Assembly (NCBI RefSeq): GCF_018622995.1
Contig: NZ_CP076022.1
Span: 2,914,001-2,978,000, forward strand
Direction of reading: 5' to 3'
DNA: 64,000 nucleotides
From: Arthrobacter jiangjiafuii
GTDB lineage: Bacteria > Actinomycetota > Actinomycetes > Actinomycetales > Micrococcaceae
The notes under the pieces are model-generated. The model saw only the letters and a list, made by a program, of their open reading frames with translations, was not told where the DNA came from and did no database searches. A program made the position numbers and the translations under genes. Position 1 is the first letter of the stretch, and each line of letters begins with the position of its first letter. This document shows, piece by piece, positions 52,560 to 60,898 of this stretch.

Positions 52560-53282
52560 ATGATCGACACACTCCTCCGCCGGCCCGCCGGTGCCGGAGA
52601 GTACTTTGCCGACGCCGTGCGGGCTGCCTGCCTGCTCAGCCTCACGGCAGCCGCCCTCTGGCACGGTCCCGTGGATGTGGCCCTGTTCCTGCTGGTCCTG
52701 ATGGGCACCCTGGTGTCCCGGTCCCTGGAGATCCCCCGGGTCTTTGACGGGCTGTACGGGCTGACGCTGCTCGGTGCGGCCTGGAGCAGTGTCCTGGACC
52801 TCTACGCGAGGGTGGGCTGGTGGGACCTTCCGGTGCACTTCACTGCCACAGCTGTCATTGCCGCCATGGTCTACCTTCTGCTGTCCCGGCTTGGCGCGGT
52901 TCCGATGCCGGCCCGCCGGGCTGCGCCGCCGGCCGGGGCCATTCCTGTCCTGGTGTTCTGCCTGGGGCTGGCCGTGAGCGTTCTGTGGGAGCTGGGCGAG
53001 TGGTGGGGTTACACCTTCGTGGACCAGAGCATCAACGTGGGTTATCAGGACACGATGGGCGACCTGGCCGCCGGCGGGCTCGGTGCACTGTCCGCCGGGG
53101 CCTGGCTGGGCCGGGCGGCCCGCCGGTCCGCCCGGGAGGCCGACGCAATCCGGCCCGCCGACGCGGCACAACCTGCGCTAGGCGGGCGGGCCGGCCCGGC
53201 CTCTGCCCTAACCCGCGTGCCTGTTCAGCGCCGTCCGGAGACCGGTGGGATCCCAAAGGAGCGGAACTCTTCAGGGCGGTAA
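52560..53282 (+). CDS. DUF2238-like (YjdF-type) membrane protein
   Basis: This 240-residue protein has about six helices. The conserved YjdF/DUF2238-like pattern appears as LPVHFTATAVIAAMVYLLLS, SVLWELGEWWGYTF and VGYQDTMGDLAAGGLGALSAG. The function of the family is unknown. The last 50 or so residues are polar, low-complexity and read into the antisense end of the dioxygenase gene, a 58-base convergent overlap. The original C-terminus may have been altered at the junction with the catabolic region. Confidence 0.65.
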   Translation: MIDTLLRRPAGAGEYFADAVRAACLLSLTAAALWHGPVDVALFLLVLMGTLVSRSLEIPRVFDGLYGLTLLGAAWSSVLDLYARVGWWDLPVHFTATAVIAAMVYLLLSRLGAVPMPARRAAPPAGAIPVLVFCLGLAVSVLWELGEWWGYTFVDQSINVGYQDTMGDLAAGGLGALSAGAWLGRAARRSAREADAIRPADAAQPALGGRAGPASALTRVPVQRRPETGGIPKERNSSGR

Positions 53283-54100
53283 GAGCCCCACATGTTCCAC
53301 CAGTTATCCTGAGCCCCCCACTTAACGGGTGGACGGGCGTCATCGTAGATTTGTTCCAGATCCGTGTAGAGTTCCACGACCGCACCCGAAGACTCTACGT
53401 AATAGGCGGCAATATTGTGTCCTGCGCCGTGACGCACGGGGCCCCAGATCAGCTCCCGCCCAACCCTGTTGAGCCGGTCCCCCAACTTCCCGAGGTCCGC
53501 GATGGACTGGGTCTGCCAGGCATGGTGATGGAAAGTTCCCTTCCCTTGGATGAGCGCGATGCCATGATGGTCCGGATTACACCGCATAAAGTACGCGTAA
53601 TCGTCTCCGATGACGTCGGAGAGGCGGAAATCCAGCACTCGCGCCAGGAACTCCATCATGGCCCGGACGTTGCGGGGGTGGAAGTTGATGTGGCCGTAGC
53701 GGTCCGGCCCGAAGGACAGCGCTCCAACCTCATTGGCCTGCAAATCGGTGTAGATGTCGAATACCCAGTCTTCCGGGCCGACAAAACTGAAACCGTCCTG
53801 CACGCCGGCGGACACAGGTTTTTCGCTGATGATGGGCAGGTTCTCAGCTTCCACCCGGCGTCGGATTTCCCGCAGGGCGTCACCGTCCCGGGCCACCAGG
53901 CCCAGCGAGTGTATGCCGTTGGTATCCGATTCGACGTACACCAGTTCATGGTGAACTGCCGATGCCGCCAGGTACGTCTCACGTCCTGCTACCTCGGTGA
54001 CCCGCAGGCCAAGCAGCCCGGTCGCGTCGGACACCGCTGCGTCAACATCAGTGGTCTGGATGGACACATGGCCCATTTCCCTGATCAAGCCCCATGACAT
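53225..54100 (-). CDS. type I extradiol (VOC-fold) ring-cleavage dioxygenase
   Basis: This 291-residue protein has two VOC modules. The first starts REMGHVSIQTTDVDAAVSDA. The second carries the 2-His-1-carboxylate iron site: YGHINFHPRNVRAMMEF, NPDHHGIALIQ and GAVVELYTDLEQIYDD. This is the pattern of catechol 2,3-dioxygenase and BphC-type enzymes that cleave aromatic diols next to the hydroxyls (meta cleavage). The true diol is not known. It is the last gene of the operon with a FAH hydrolase and a flavin hydroxylase. ATG 54100 is followed by MSWGLIREMGHVSI. Confidence 0.85.
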   Translation of the reverse strand: MSWGLIREMGHVSIQTTDVDAAVSDATGLLGLRVTEVAGRETYLAASAVHHELVYVESDTNGIHSLGLVARDGDALREIRRRVEAENLPIISEKPVSAGVQDGFSFVGPEDWVFDIYTDLQANEVGALSFGPDRYGHINFHPRNVRAMMEFLARVLDFRLSDVIGDDYAYFMRCNPDHHGIALIQGKGTFHHHAWQTQSIADLGKLGDRLNRVGRELIWGPVRHGAGHNIAAYYVESSGAVVELYTDLEQIYDDARPPVKWGAQDNWWNMWGSYRPEEFRSFGIPPVSGRR

Positions 54101-54142
54101 GTGTGTAGCTCCTTAGATAGGTTGATACGCCCGTTGATTGCG

Positions 54143-55711
54143 CTAAACATTCCTGTCGGCTCCATGGGTCGCCCTGCGCAGCCCCGGGACCAGCACGGCC
54201 AGCTTTTCCAGTGCTGTGTGCTCACTGCCGGACCTGCAGGCCGCTGCCACGTAGCGGTCGGGGCGGACAATAAGTGATGTACCCGCAGGCAGCGTGCTGA
54301 AAGCGCCTCCGACGTCGGTGACCTGTCCCGGACGGCGCCCTGCATCGCCGGTTCCGATGGGCGCAATGCCGATCCGGTTCCCGCCGTAAAAGTCCAGCCG
54401 CGTCCAGCCTCGTCCGAGCACCGCGTCAAGAAGGTTTTCCTCGCCGTTCTCATCCCGGACCAGTGGCTGAGCAAGTGCTGTGCCCACGGTGGCTGCCGCC
54501 GCTTTAGGAACTTCTGTTCCCGGCGGGACGAGGCACCCCGTGCTGTAATGCGGTTGCTTGAGGAACCGCATCTGAGTGATCCAGCGGTTCAGCGGCGGCA
54601 GCAACGAGGTGGCAGCAATCAGCTGATCCCGGAGCGCGGCGGCCGCCGGGTTTGTTGCCATCACCACCCTGCCGATGAGATGGGAAAGCCTGACCATCTC
54701 CGCGGTGTGCGGCCTGCGTTCCTGGGCGTAACTGTCGAGCAGAGCCTCCGGCGCACCGTCTACTACGCTCGCAGCGATTTTCCAGGCCAGATTGGCCGCG
54801 TCCCGGATGCCTGCATTGAGCGCCTGCCCGGCAAACGGCGGCATGAGGTGCGCCGCGTCGCCGGCGAGGATCACCCGCCCTTTGCGGTACGCGCCGGCAA
54901 TGCGCTGGTGGGCCACATATACGGCGGCCCGGCGAATATTCTGCGGTTCGACGGCTTCGAAGGGTGCCACCAGCCCCGCAATAAAGGCCGGGGCAGTAAC
55001 TTCCTCGGCACTCTCGCCGGGCAGGAGCATAAATTCGTACCGCCGCCGGCTTTTCGCTCCGGGGACCTGAACAACCGGGCGCTTGCCGTTGCAGTGGAAC
55101 TCGGCAAATTTCTCGGTCTTCACTTTCGAGCCGGCAATGTCGACCACAATCCACTGCTGTGCCTGGGTACTGCCCTGCAGCGGGATTCCCAGCTGGGTGC
55201 GGACGGGGCTCTTGCCGCCGTCGCAGGCTAGAACCCACTGAGATCGAACCGTTCTGACTCCGGAGGCATCCTTGATGACCGATTCGGCGTAGCTCCCACG
55301 GTCCCTCACCTCGAGAACCTCGGATTCAAAGCGCAGGTCAATCCGATCGCGGCCTCTGACGGCTTCCAGAAGGAGGGATTCCATGACCGGCTGATCGAAC
55401 TGGGATTTGCCCGGTTGTCCGAGGCGCGGCCGGCCGGGGCGCACCTCGGCCAGGAGCTGCCCTTTGCGGCCGAAATACCGCGCCCCGGTGTCCGTCAGCA
55501 TTTCGGGAAGAAGCTGGTCCAGCACACCGATCTCCGCCAAGACGCGCAGTGTCTCGTCCGTCGCACTGATGGCCCGTGGCGCGTCACTGGTGGTGGCCTG
55601 CTTCTCGGCCAGCACCACGTTCACGCCGTAGTCAGCCAGCAGGGCAGCCACCGTCATGCCGATCGGACCGGCCCCGACTACCAGGACATCTGTTTCGCTG
55701 TGCTGATCCAT
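54143..55711 (-). CDS. FAD-dependent aromatic hydroxylase (class A, MhpA/PheA-like)
   Basis: This 522-residue flavoprotein has the FAD-binding VLVVGAGPIGMTVAALLADY at the N-terminus, the DG-like WVLACDGGKSPVRTQLGI, and the GD motif VILAGDAAHLMPPFAGQALN. Class A monooxygenases hydroxylate phenols next to an existing hydroxyl with NAD(P)H and oxygen, giving the diol for ring cleavage. The C-terminal thioredoxin-like region, seen in phenol hydroxylase and MhpA, is present (about residues 400-522). It lies 42 bases upstream of the dioxygenase and 25 bases downstream of the FAH gene. Confidence 0.87.
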   Translation of the reverse strand: MDQHSETDVLVVGAGPIGMTVAALLADYGVNVVLAEKQATTSDAPRAISATDETLRVLAEIGVLDQLLPEMLTDTGARYFGRKGQLLAEVRPGRPRLGQPGKSQFDQPVMESLLLEAVRGRDRIDLRFESEVLEVRDRGSYAESVIKDASGVRTVRSQWVLACDGGKSPVRTQLGIPLQGSTQAQQWIVVDIAGSKVKTEKFAEFHCNGKRPVVQVPGAKSRRRYEFMLLPGESAEEVTAPAFIAGLVAPFEAVEPQNIRRAAVYVAHQRIAGAYRKGRVILAGDAAHLMPPFAGQALNAGIRDAANLAWKIAASVVDGAPEALLDSYAQERRPHTAEMVRLSHLIGRVVMATNPAAAALRDQLIAATSLLPPLNRWITQMRFLKQPHYSTGCLVPPGTEVPKAAAATVGTALAQPLVRDENGEENLLDAVLGRGWTRLDFYGGNRIGIAPIGTGDAGRRPGQVTDVGGAFSTLPAGTSLIVRPDRYVAAACRSGSEHTALEKLAVLVPGLRRATHGADRNV

Positions 55712-55736
55712 GTCGCTCCTCCCTTATGCCTGCCGG

Positions 55737-56591
55737 TTATTCGCTGCGCTGGACCGTGTTGCGGAGGACACCTAGTCCGGTGATTTCAACCTCCACGACG
55801 TCGCCCTCGCTGAGCAGGCCCTGAGGCTCCATAAAGAGACCGACTCCTCCGGGGGTTCCAGTCACAATGACGTCGCCGGCCGAGAGCTTGGTGAAGCCCG
55901 TGACGTATTCGATGAGTTCGGGGATGGAGAAGTAGAGATCACCGAGAGCAGCTTGCTGTCGGACCTCACCGTTGACCCGGGTCTGCAGGACCATGGAGTC
56001 GAGGTCTTCGATATCGGAGGCGGGAACCAGATAGGGTCCGAATGCTCCGGTCCCCGGGAAGTTCTTGCCCGGAATCCACTGTGAGGCGTTGCGCTGCCAG
56101 TCCCGCACGGAGAAGTCGTTGTAGGCACCGTAACCGGCGACGTAGTCGAATGCCTCTTCCTTGGGCACCTGCCAGGCGTCATGGGAAATGACCAGGGCCA
56201 TTTCACCCTCGTAGTCGAACTGGGTAGTGGAGGCAGGCATGAGGGCCGGAGCAAGGTGGCCCATCTGTGTATCGGCGAAACGCGTGAAGACTGTGGGTGC
56301 CTTCTGTTCCACCTTGCCGGTTTCTTCCTGATGACTGCGGTAGTTCACACCGATGCAGATGATCTTTTCCGGTTTCGTAACCGGTGGGAGGAACCGGACA
56401 TCCGCCTCGTCGACAGCGGGGGCGGCAGCGAACTGGTCGCGTGAGACAGTTCCGAAAATGCCTTCCCGTACCGCGTCGGAAAGCGTCGGGGCGAGGTCCA
56501 GGCCGCCGGGGCCCAGGTCGTAGACCTTGGCATCCTCGACGATGCCCCAGGAAGGGGTTCCTTCCGGCGAAACGAAACTTGCGTAGTGCAT
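55737..56591 (-). CDS. fumarylacetoacetate hydrolase-family protein
   Basis: This 284-residue FAH-fold enzyme has IICIGVNYRSHQEETGK, the metal site FDYEGEMALVIS (E-x-E), GYGAYNDFSVRDWQRNASQW and GKNFPGTGAFGPYLV, and ends VIVTGTPGGVGLFMEPQ. The family includes 2-hydroxyhepta-2,4-diene-1,7-dioate isomerases and acylpyruvate hydrolases, which act after meta ring cleavage. ATG 56591 (M-H-Y-A-S) has AAAGGA at good spacing; an ATG at 56597 is also in frame. It is the first gene of the operon, and the promoter lies about 85 bases upstream. Confidence 0.88.
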   Translation of the reverse strand: MHYASFVSPEGTPSWGIVEDAKVYDLGPGGLDLAPTLSDAVREGIFGTVSRDQFAAAPAVDEADVRFLPPVTKPEKIICIGVNYRSHQEETGKVEQKAPTVFTRFADTQMGHLAPALMPASTTQFDYEGEMALVISHDAWQVPKEEAFDYVAGYGAYNDFSVRDWQRNASQWIPGKNFPGTGAFGPYLVPASDIEDLDSMVLQTRVNGEVRQQAALGDLYFSIPELIEYVTGFTKLSAGDVIVTGTPGGVGLFMEPQGLLSEGDVVEVEITGLGVLRNTVQRSE

Positions 56592-56673
56592 GGCCATCCT
56601 TTGGCTTGGGGGGCTGGAGCAGGGCCCTGTATCGGGCGGGCCCTACAGGTGCCGTGTGGGACTGATCACAACC

Positions 56674-56703
56674 ACACTAGGCAGCAAATAACCTACTCGT
56701 CAA
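56674..56703 (-). promoter_or_regulatory. sigma-70-type promoter of the FAH-hydroxylase-dioxygenase operon
   Basis: On the minus strand -35 TTGACG (56703-56698) and -10 TAGTGT (56679-56674) are separated by 18 bases. The transcript would have a leader of about 75 bases before the FAH gene. Confidence 0.65.
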
Positions 56704-56712
56704 GAAAAATAT

Positions 56713-56729
56713 ATTATCTGTCTAATAAT
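56713..56729. promoter_or_regulatory. candidate operator in the FAH/gntR divergent gap
   Basis: ATTATCTGTCTAATAAT has 5-base perfect inverted arms (ATTAT/ATAAT) around a 7-base spacer, in a markedly AT-rich stretch. It sits just upstream of the -35 of the FAH promoter and about 50 bases before the GntR gene, so the divergent regulator could bind it. Confidence 0.45.
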
Positions 56730-56781
56730 CCGACAAAGCCCTCAGTATGGGGCAGAATCGTTTGGAAAGAGGGAGGAAGTC

Positions 56782-57456
56782 ATGGCACAAGCAGGACCCC
56801 AGGCAATCGAATGGATACGGGAAGAAATCCTGAGGGGTGAGTGGGGTCCGGGCACGAGGCTGCAGCCGGCGGCGCTGGCCGAACGGCTGGGCGCGAGCAG
56901 CACCGTGGTCCGGGAGGCCCTGGCCAGGCTGGCCGGTGACGGTTTGGTGACATCCCTGCCGAACCGGGGGTTCTTCGTCCGTGAACTGGACATCCAGGAG
57001 TTGGAGGACCTGACCGAACTGCGCTGCGTGACTGAGGCGCTCGCCGCACGGCTGGCCGTGGCCCGCGGAGACGTGGTGTGGGAATCGGAGGTGATGGCGG
57101 TCCACCACCAGCTGGCACGCATTCCCCGGCGTGCGGCCGAGGACCCTTCCCATGTTGATCCGGCGTGGCAGAAGGCCCACAAAGCCTTCCATCTCAAGTT
57201 GCTCGAAGCCTGCGCCTGCCAGCCGATGCTGAAACTGGCCTCTGACCTTTCCGACGCCACCGAGCTCTACCGCTGCTGGGCCGCCCCCCATGTGGAACCG
57301 GGCAGACGGGATGTTGAGAAAGAGCACCGGGATATCCTGGCGGCGGCGCTGGCGCGGGACGCTGAGGAGCTGACGCGACTCCTGCGCTCACATTACGAAG
57401 CGACAGTCCGCGTCGTGCTGGATTCGGGCATAGCCGTGCCGCGTCCGGCAGGCTGA
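56782..57456 (+). CDS. GntR-family regulator (FCD/FadR type)
   Basis: This 224-residue regulator has an N-terminal winged helix (IREEILRGEWGPGTRLQPAAL and ASSTVVREALARLAGDGLV) and a C-terminal FCD ligand domain: DLTELRCVTEALAARLAVAR, then metal-type histidines (AHKAFHLKLLEACACQPML and EPGRRDVEKEHRDIL). FCD regulators usually sense acidic metabolites. Its divergent position from the FAH operon makes it the likely regulator of ring cleavage. It is convergent with the SDR gene. Confidence 0.87.
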   Translation: MAQAGPQAIEWIREEILRGEWGPGTRLQPAALAERLGASSTVVREALARLAGDGLVTSLPNRGFFVRELDIQELEDLTELRCVTEALAARLAVARGDVVWESEVMAVHHQLARIPRRAAEDPSHVDPAWQKAHKAFHLKLLEACACQPMLKLASDLSDATELYRCWAAPHVEPGRRDVEKEHRDILAAALARDAEELTRLLRSHYEATVRVVLDSGIAVPRPAG

Positions 57457-57484
57457 TGAGCTGCCCGGCAGGAGGCCGGCAGCC

Positions 57485-58198
57485 TTAGACCGACCGCGCT
57501 GATCCGCCGTCGACCCGGATGTTTTGACCGGTCATGTAGCTGGCGTCCTCCCCGGCCAGGAACCTGACCACCCGGGCCACCTCGCTGGTTGCGGCTGCCC
57601 GGCGAAGCGGGATGCGCTGGGTCCACTCCGGCGCCACTGTTTCCGGGTTCTCCTTGGTGAACCCGGGAAGCACGTTATTCATGCGGATACCGAGGGGACC
57701 GTACTCATCGGTGTAGAGCTTGGTGAAGGCTGCCAGTGCGGCGCGGAACGTTGCCGAGACCGGGTAACGCGGATTGGGTTCCAGCGGCGAACTCGTGGAG
57801 ATGTTCACAATTGACCCGCTGCCGGCGGCTTCGAAGTGCGGCGTGATGATCCGGGCCATCCTGACCACATTCATCAGGAACGCATTCATGCCGTCTTCCC
57901 AGTCAGCATCCGTCAGTTCCAGCACGGGGCCTGAGGCTCCGTGTCCGGATCCGTTAATGACGGTGTCGATACGGCCGTATTGCGCCAGTGCCAGGTTCAC
58001 AATGGACCGCAGGTCCTCCTCCGAGCGGTTGGAGCCCGCCATTCCGACGCCGCCGAGACTCTCCGCCAGGGCTTTGGCACTGCCTGACGGCGACAGCGCC
58101 GCTATCCGGTATCCGTGGTCCGAGAGTTCGCGGACCACGGCGGCGCCGATGCCTGAACCGCCGGCGATGACGACCGCTACCTTACTGTTCGGATCCAC
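57485..58198 (-). CDS. atypical SDR oxidoreductase
   Basis: This 237-residue protein has a Rossmann start VAVVIAGGSGIGAAVVREL and the Ser region SIVNISTSSPLEP. The usual Tyr-x-x-x-Lys is replaced: PRYPVSATFRAALAAFTKLY has the tyrosine but Ala, not Lys, four residues later. Similar SDRs end in GIRMNNVLPGF and lack the Lys, so catalysis is uncertain. NAD(P)H binding is likely. Start ATG 58198; 17 bases overlap the end of the TetR gene upstream. Confidence 0.75.
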   Translation of the reverse strand: MDPNSKVAVVIAGGSGIGAAVVRELSDHGYRIAALSPSGSAKALAESLGGVGMAGSNRSEEDLRSIVNLALAQYGRIDTVINGSGHGASGPVLELTDADWEDGMNAFLMNVVRMARIITPHFEAAGSGSIVNISTSSPLEPNPRYPVSATFRAALAAFTKLYTDEYGPLGIRMNNVLPGFTKENPETVAPEWTQRIPLRRAAATSEVARVVRFLAGEDASYMTGQNIRVDGGSARSV

Positions 58199-58832
58199 CG
58201 ATCTTCCTTTCTATTTCAGCAGCACGCCGCTGGATAAGTGCCTCGACGGCTGATGCTGACAGGTCGGCAAACTCGTGGAAATCGATCTCGTCACCCGACG
58301 AGGCAGCGATGTAGAACCCATCCGTCAGTGCACGTCCGAGTACCACCATCTTTCGTCCAAACGACGGGTCCTCCTTCAGGACCGAGGCCGGTACCTGCGG
58401 TTCCACCCGTTCAACCATCAGCTCAAACATCTGCTTGCGGACCTGAAGGTACTTTTCCCGCGCCAGGTTTCCGGCAAGCCTCTTTTCCAGCGCAAACAGC
58501 AGGGCCAGGACCCAAAACGCTTCAGCCCTGTTCTCGGGATCGACCGATCCTCCGGCGGAACCTGCAATACTCCGCCTCAGGAGGTCCCGGTTCGTCGGAC
58601 CCGTATGGTCCACTTTCCACTGCTTAAAGCAATACTCAATAAGCTCGGAGAACAGCTGCTCCTTGTTGTTGAAGTGCCAGTAAACCGATCCAACGGGCAG
58701 GCCGGAAAGCCGAGCCACTTCGGCCATGGTTGTGCCTTCATATCCGGCTGTGACCGCAAGGGTCAGGGCCGCGTCAAGGATCGCTTTCTCGTTGCCCGGG
58801 GTGCTTTGATGGGCGTGGCTCCTACGTGTCAC
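58182..58832 (-). CDS. TetR-family regulator
   Basis: This 216-residue regulator has an N-terminal helix-turn-helix typical of TetR (LDAALTLAVTAGYEGTTMAEV and SGLPVGSVYWHFNNKEQLFS) and a variable helical C-terminal ligand domain. It is cotranscribed with the BVMO/ABC operon (86 bases after the BVMO stop) and overlaps the SDR gene. The ligand is unknown; it is likely to control its own operon. Confidence 0.88.
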   Translation of the reverse strand: MTRRSHAHQSTPGNEKAILDAALTLAVTAGYEGTTMAEVARLSGLPVGSVYWHFNNKEQLFSELIEYCFKQWKVDHTGPTNRDLLRRSIAGSAGGSVDPENRAEAFWVLALLFALEKRLAGNLAREKYLQVRKQMFELMVERVEPQVPASVLKEDPSFGRKMVVLGRALTDGFYIAASSGDEIDFHEFADLSASAVEALIQRRAAEIERKIGGSEQ

Positions 58833-58918
58833 CGTTATCCCTTCCCACTGAGTCTTCTGCCTTCGGTCGGTTGGACGGGGCCAGGGCGGACTTCCTCCGA
58901 CGCGTCCAGCGGTGATGC

Positions 58919-60898
58919 CTAAGCGAGGAAATCATAGTCTTCCGGGTCAAGCGACTCGGTCGCCTCCCAGTACTCCACGTTGGTGAAGGGCCAAATCTGC
59001 GAGACCCGGCCGCGGCTGTTCTGGTACCAGGTGCGCACGTAAGGCTGCCCCCACGCCATCTGCCGGTTTTCTGTGTCCACCCATTCGACGAACCTATCCA
59101 GGGCCTCCGGCCGGACGTCCACTGCCTTGATGCCCCGTTCCAGGACTTCCCGTATGGCCTTGAGGGCGTATTCTCCCGCGCGTTCGAGCATGAAGTGGAG
59201 GCTTCCCGCCACGACGCCGCCAACGTTGGGGCCGTAAACCATGAAGAAGTTCGGAAAGCCTGGTACCGTCACGCCGTTGTAGGCGCGGGCGTCACCGTCC
59301 CAGGCATCATGGATTTCAATGCCTTCCTTCCCCTTGATCTCGATTCCTTCGAGGTATTCGGAGGGACGGAAACCGGTTGCATAAACAATGACGTCCACCT
59401 CGTGGTGGGTTCCGTCTGCGGTCACGATTCCGGTGGGAGTGATTTCCCGGATCGGGGAGGTTTCCAGCGTGACGTTTTTCGAGGTGAGGGCCTTGGCCCA
59501 CACGCCGTTGTCACGCAGCATCCTTTTGGCACCCGGCGGATAGTCGGGTACGGCATGCTTGAGCAGTTCGGGATGTCCACTGAACTGCTCGCCGAGGATG
59601 CGCGTCAGTTCATCCCGCACTTGCTGGTTCCTGGGTGAGACGCTCAGAGGAGCCCCCGGCCAGTCCTTCTCCGCCCTGACTGTGTGGAAACGTCCGGGGA
59701 TGCCAAGGACTGTCACCCATAGCCGGTACCACTGTGCGTAGTGCGGCACTTTCCTGCTGAGCCACGAGAAGACCTCGGTCATCGGCTTGTGGTAGGCGGG
59801 GGCGGGCAGCATCCACGGTGCACTGCGCTGGAAGACAACCATCCTCTCAACACCGGCGCAGATCGCAGGAACAATCTGGTAGGCACTGGCGCCGGTGCCG
59901 ATGACAGCCACACGCTTTCCCTGCCAGTCGGTTCTTTCGTCCCACTCCTGGGAGTGTACTGCCGTCCCCGTGAAGGAGGCCTGCCCGGGAAAGTCCGGGA
60001 TGTTGGGGATATCCAGCTGACCGGTGGCGGTGATGACGGCGTTGAATTGGCGAACCTGCCGCGTTCCGGCGGCGGTTTCCGTGGTTACCGACCAGGCGCC
60101 GGCGTCGCCGTCCCACTCAGCGCTGATCAGGGCGCTGCCGTACTCGATAAGTGAGGCTACACCGGACCGCTCGGCTACGGTTTCCAGGTATTCCCTGATC
60201 TCGTGCCCCTCGGCAAACTGCTGAGGCCAGTCCGTGCGCTGGGCGAAGGAGTATGTGTAGCCGAAAGTCGGTGTATCAAGCCGGACACCGGGATAACGGT
60301 TCTTCTGCCAGGTGCCCCCGAGCCGGTCCGTTGCCTCAATAATGGCGAACGGGACCCCGGCTTGCCGGAAGCGGTGCGCGGCGGCCAGCCCGGCGACTCC
60401 GGACCCGACAATCAGCGCAGTAAAGTCCCGGCCCGCAGCAACATCTTCGAATCTCCAGTCGGGCGCACCGTTCTTGTCCGGCGCCAGATCCAGTTCGTGG
60501 CGGAGCATCCCTGCCCACTCAGTGTGCCCATTGCCCAGATACTCCAGGATGGTGTCTGTTTCGGCTTCGCTGAGCATCCGGGCACGGGTGATTCCCTCGT
60601 CGCGAAGCCTCTTCAGTGCGGCGAAGGCGACTTTCCTCCCGCGTTCCTGCTGCAGGGGGGTCATGCCTCCGTGCGGGTGGCCGACGGTGTCAACCGGTGT
60701 CAGCGGGGGACGCAGGTCACCGCTGAGGAAGGAGGTGTCGGCGGTTGCCGCGGCCAGTGCTGCGAGCAGCGCTGGGAGGTCGGCGCTGCCGACGATTCGG
60801 AGCAGCTCTTCGTCAGACTCAGTGATGGATTCCGAATGTTCCTGCCAAAACAGATCGTCAGGCGTGGTGAGCAGGTCTCCGGTGCTTGCGGCCGTCAT
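58919..60898 (-). CDS. Baeyer-Villiger monooxygenase, HAPMO-like
   Basis: This 659-residue flavoprotein has an FAD-binding GSGVAG motif (residues 165-170), the type I BVMO fingerprint F-x-G-x-x-x-H-x-x-x-W (FTGTAVHSQEWD) and a second Rossmann motif IGTGASAYQIVPAI for NADPH. The first 155 residues form an N-terminal extension, as in 4-hydroxyacetophenone monooxygenase. Type I BVMOs insert oxygen next to a ketone carbonyl to give an ester. The substrate is not established. It overlaps the ABC ATPase gene by 4 bases, so enzyme and importer are translationally coupled. Confidence 0.88.
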   Translation of the reverse strand: MTAASTGDLLTTPDDLFWQEHSESITESDEELLRIVGSADLPALLAALAAATADTSFLSGDLRPPLTPVDTVGHPHGGMTPLQQERGRKVAFAALKRLRDEGITRARMLSEAETDTILEYLGNGHTEWAGMLRHELDLAPDKNGAPDWRFEDVAAGRDFTALIVGSGVAGLAAAHRFRQAGVPFAIIEATDRLGGTWQKNRYPGVRLDTPTFGYTYSFAQRTDWPQQFAEGHEIREYLETVAERSGVASLIEYGSALISAEWDGDAGAWSVTTETAAGTRQVRQFNAVITATGQLDIPNIPDFPGQASFTGTAVHSQEWDERTDWQGKRVAVIGTGASAYQIVPAICAGVERMVVFQRSAPWMLPAPAYHKPMTEVFSWLSRKVPHYAQWYRLWVTVLGIPGRFHTVRAEKDWPGAPLSVSPRNQQVRDELTRILGEQFSGHPELLKHAVPDYPPGAKRMLRDNGVWAKALTSKNVTLETSPIREITPTGIVTADGTHHEVDVIVYATGFRPSEYLEGIEIKGKEGIEIHDAWDGDARAYNGVTVPGFPNFFMVYGPNVGGVVAGSLHFMLERAGEYALKAIREVLERGIKAVDVRPEALDRFVEWVDTENRQMAWGQPYVRTWYQNSRGRVSQIWPFTNVEYWEATESLDPEDYDFLA

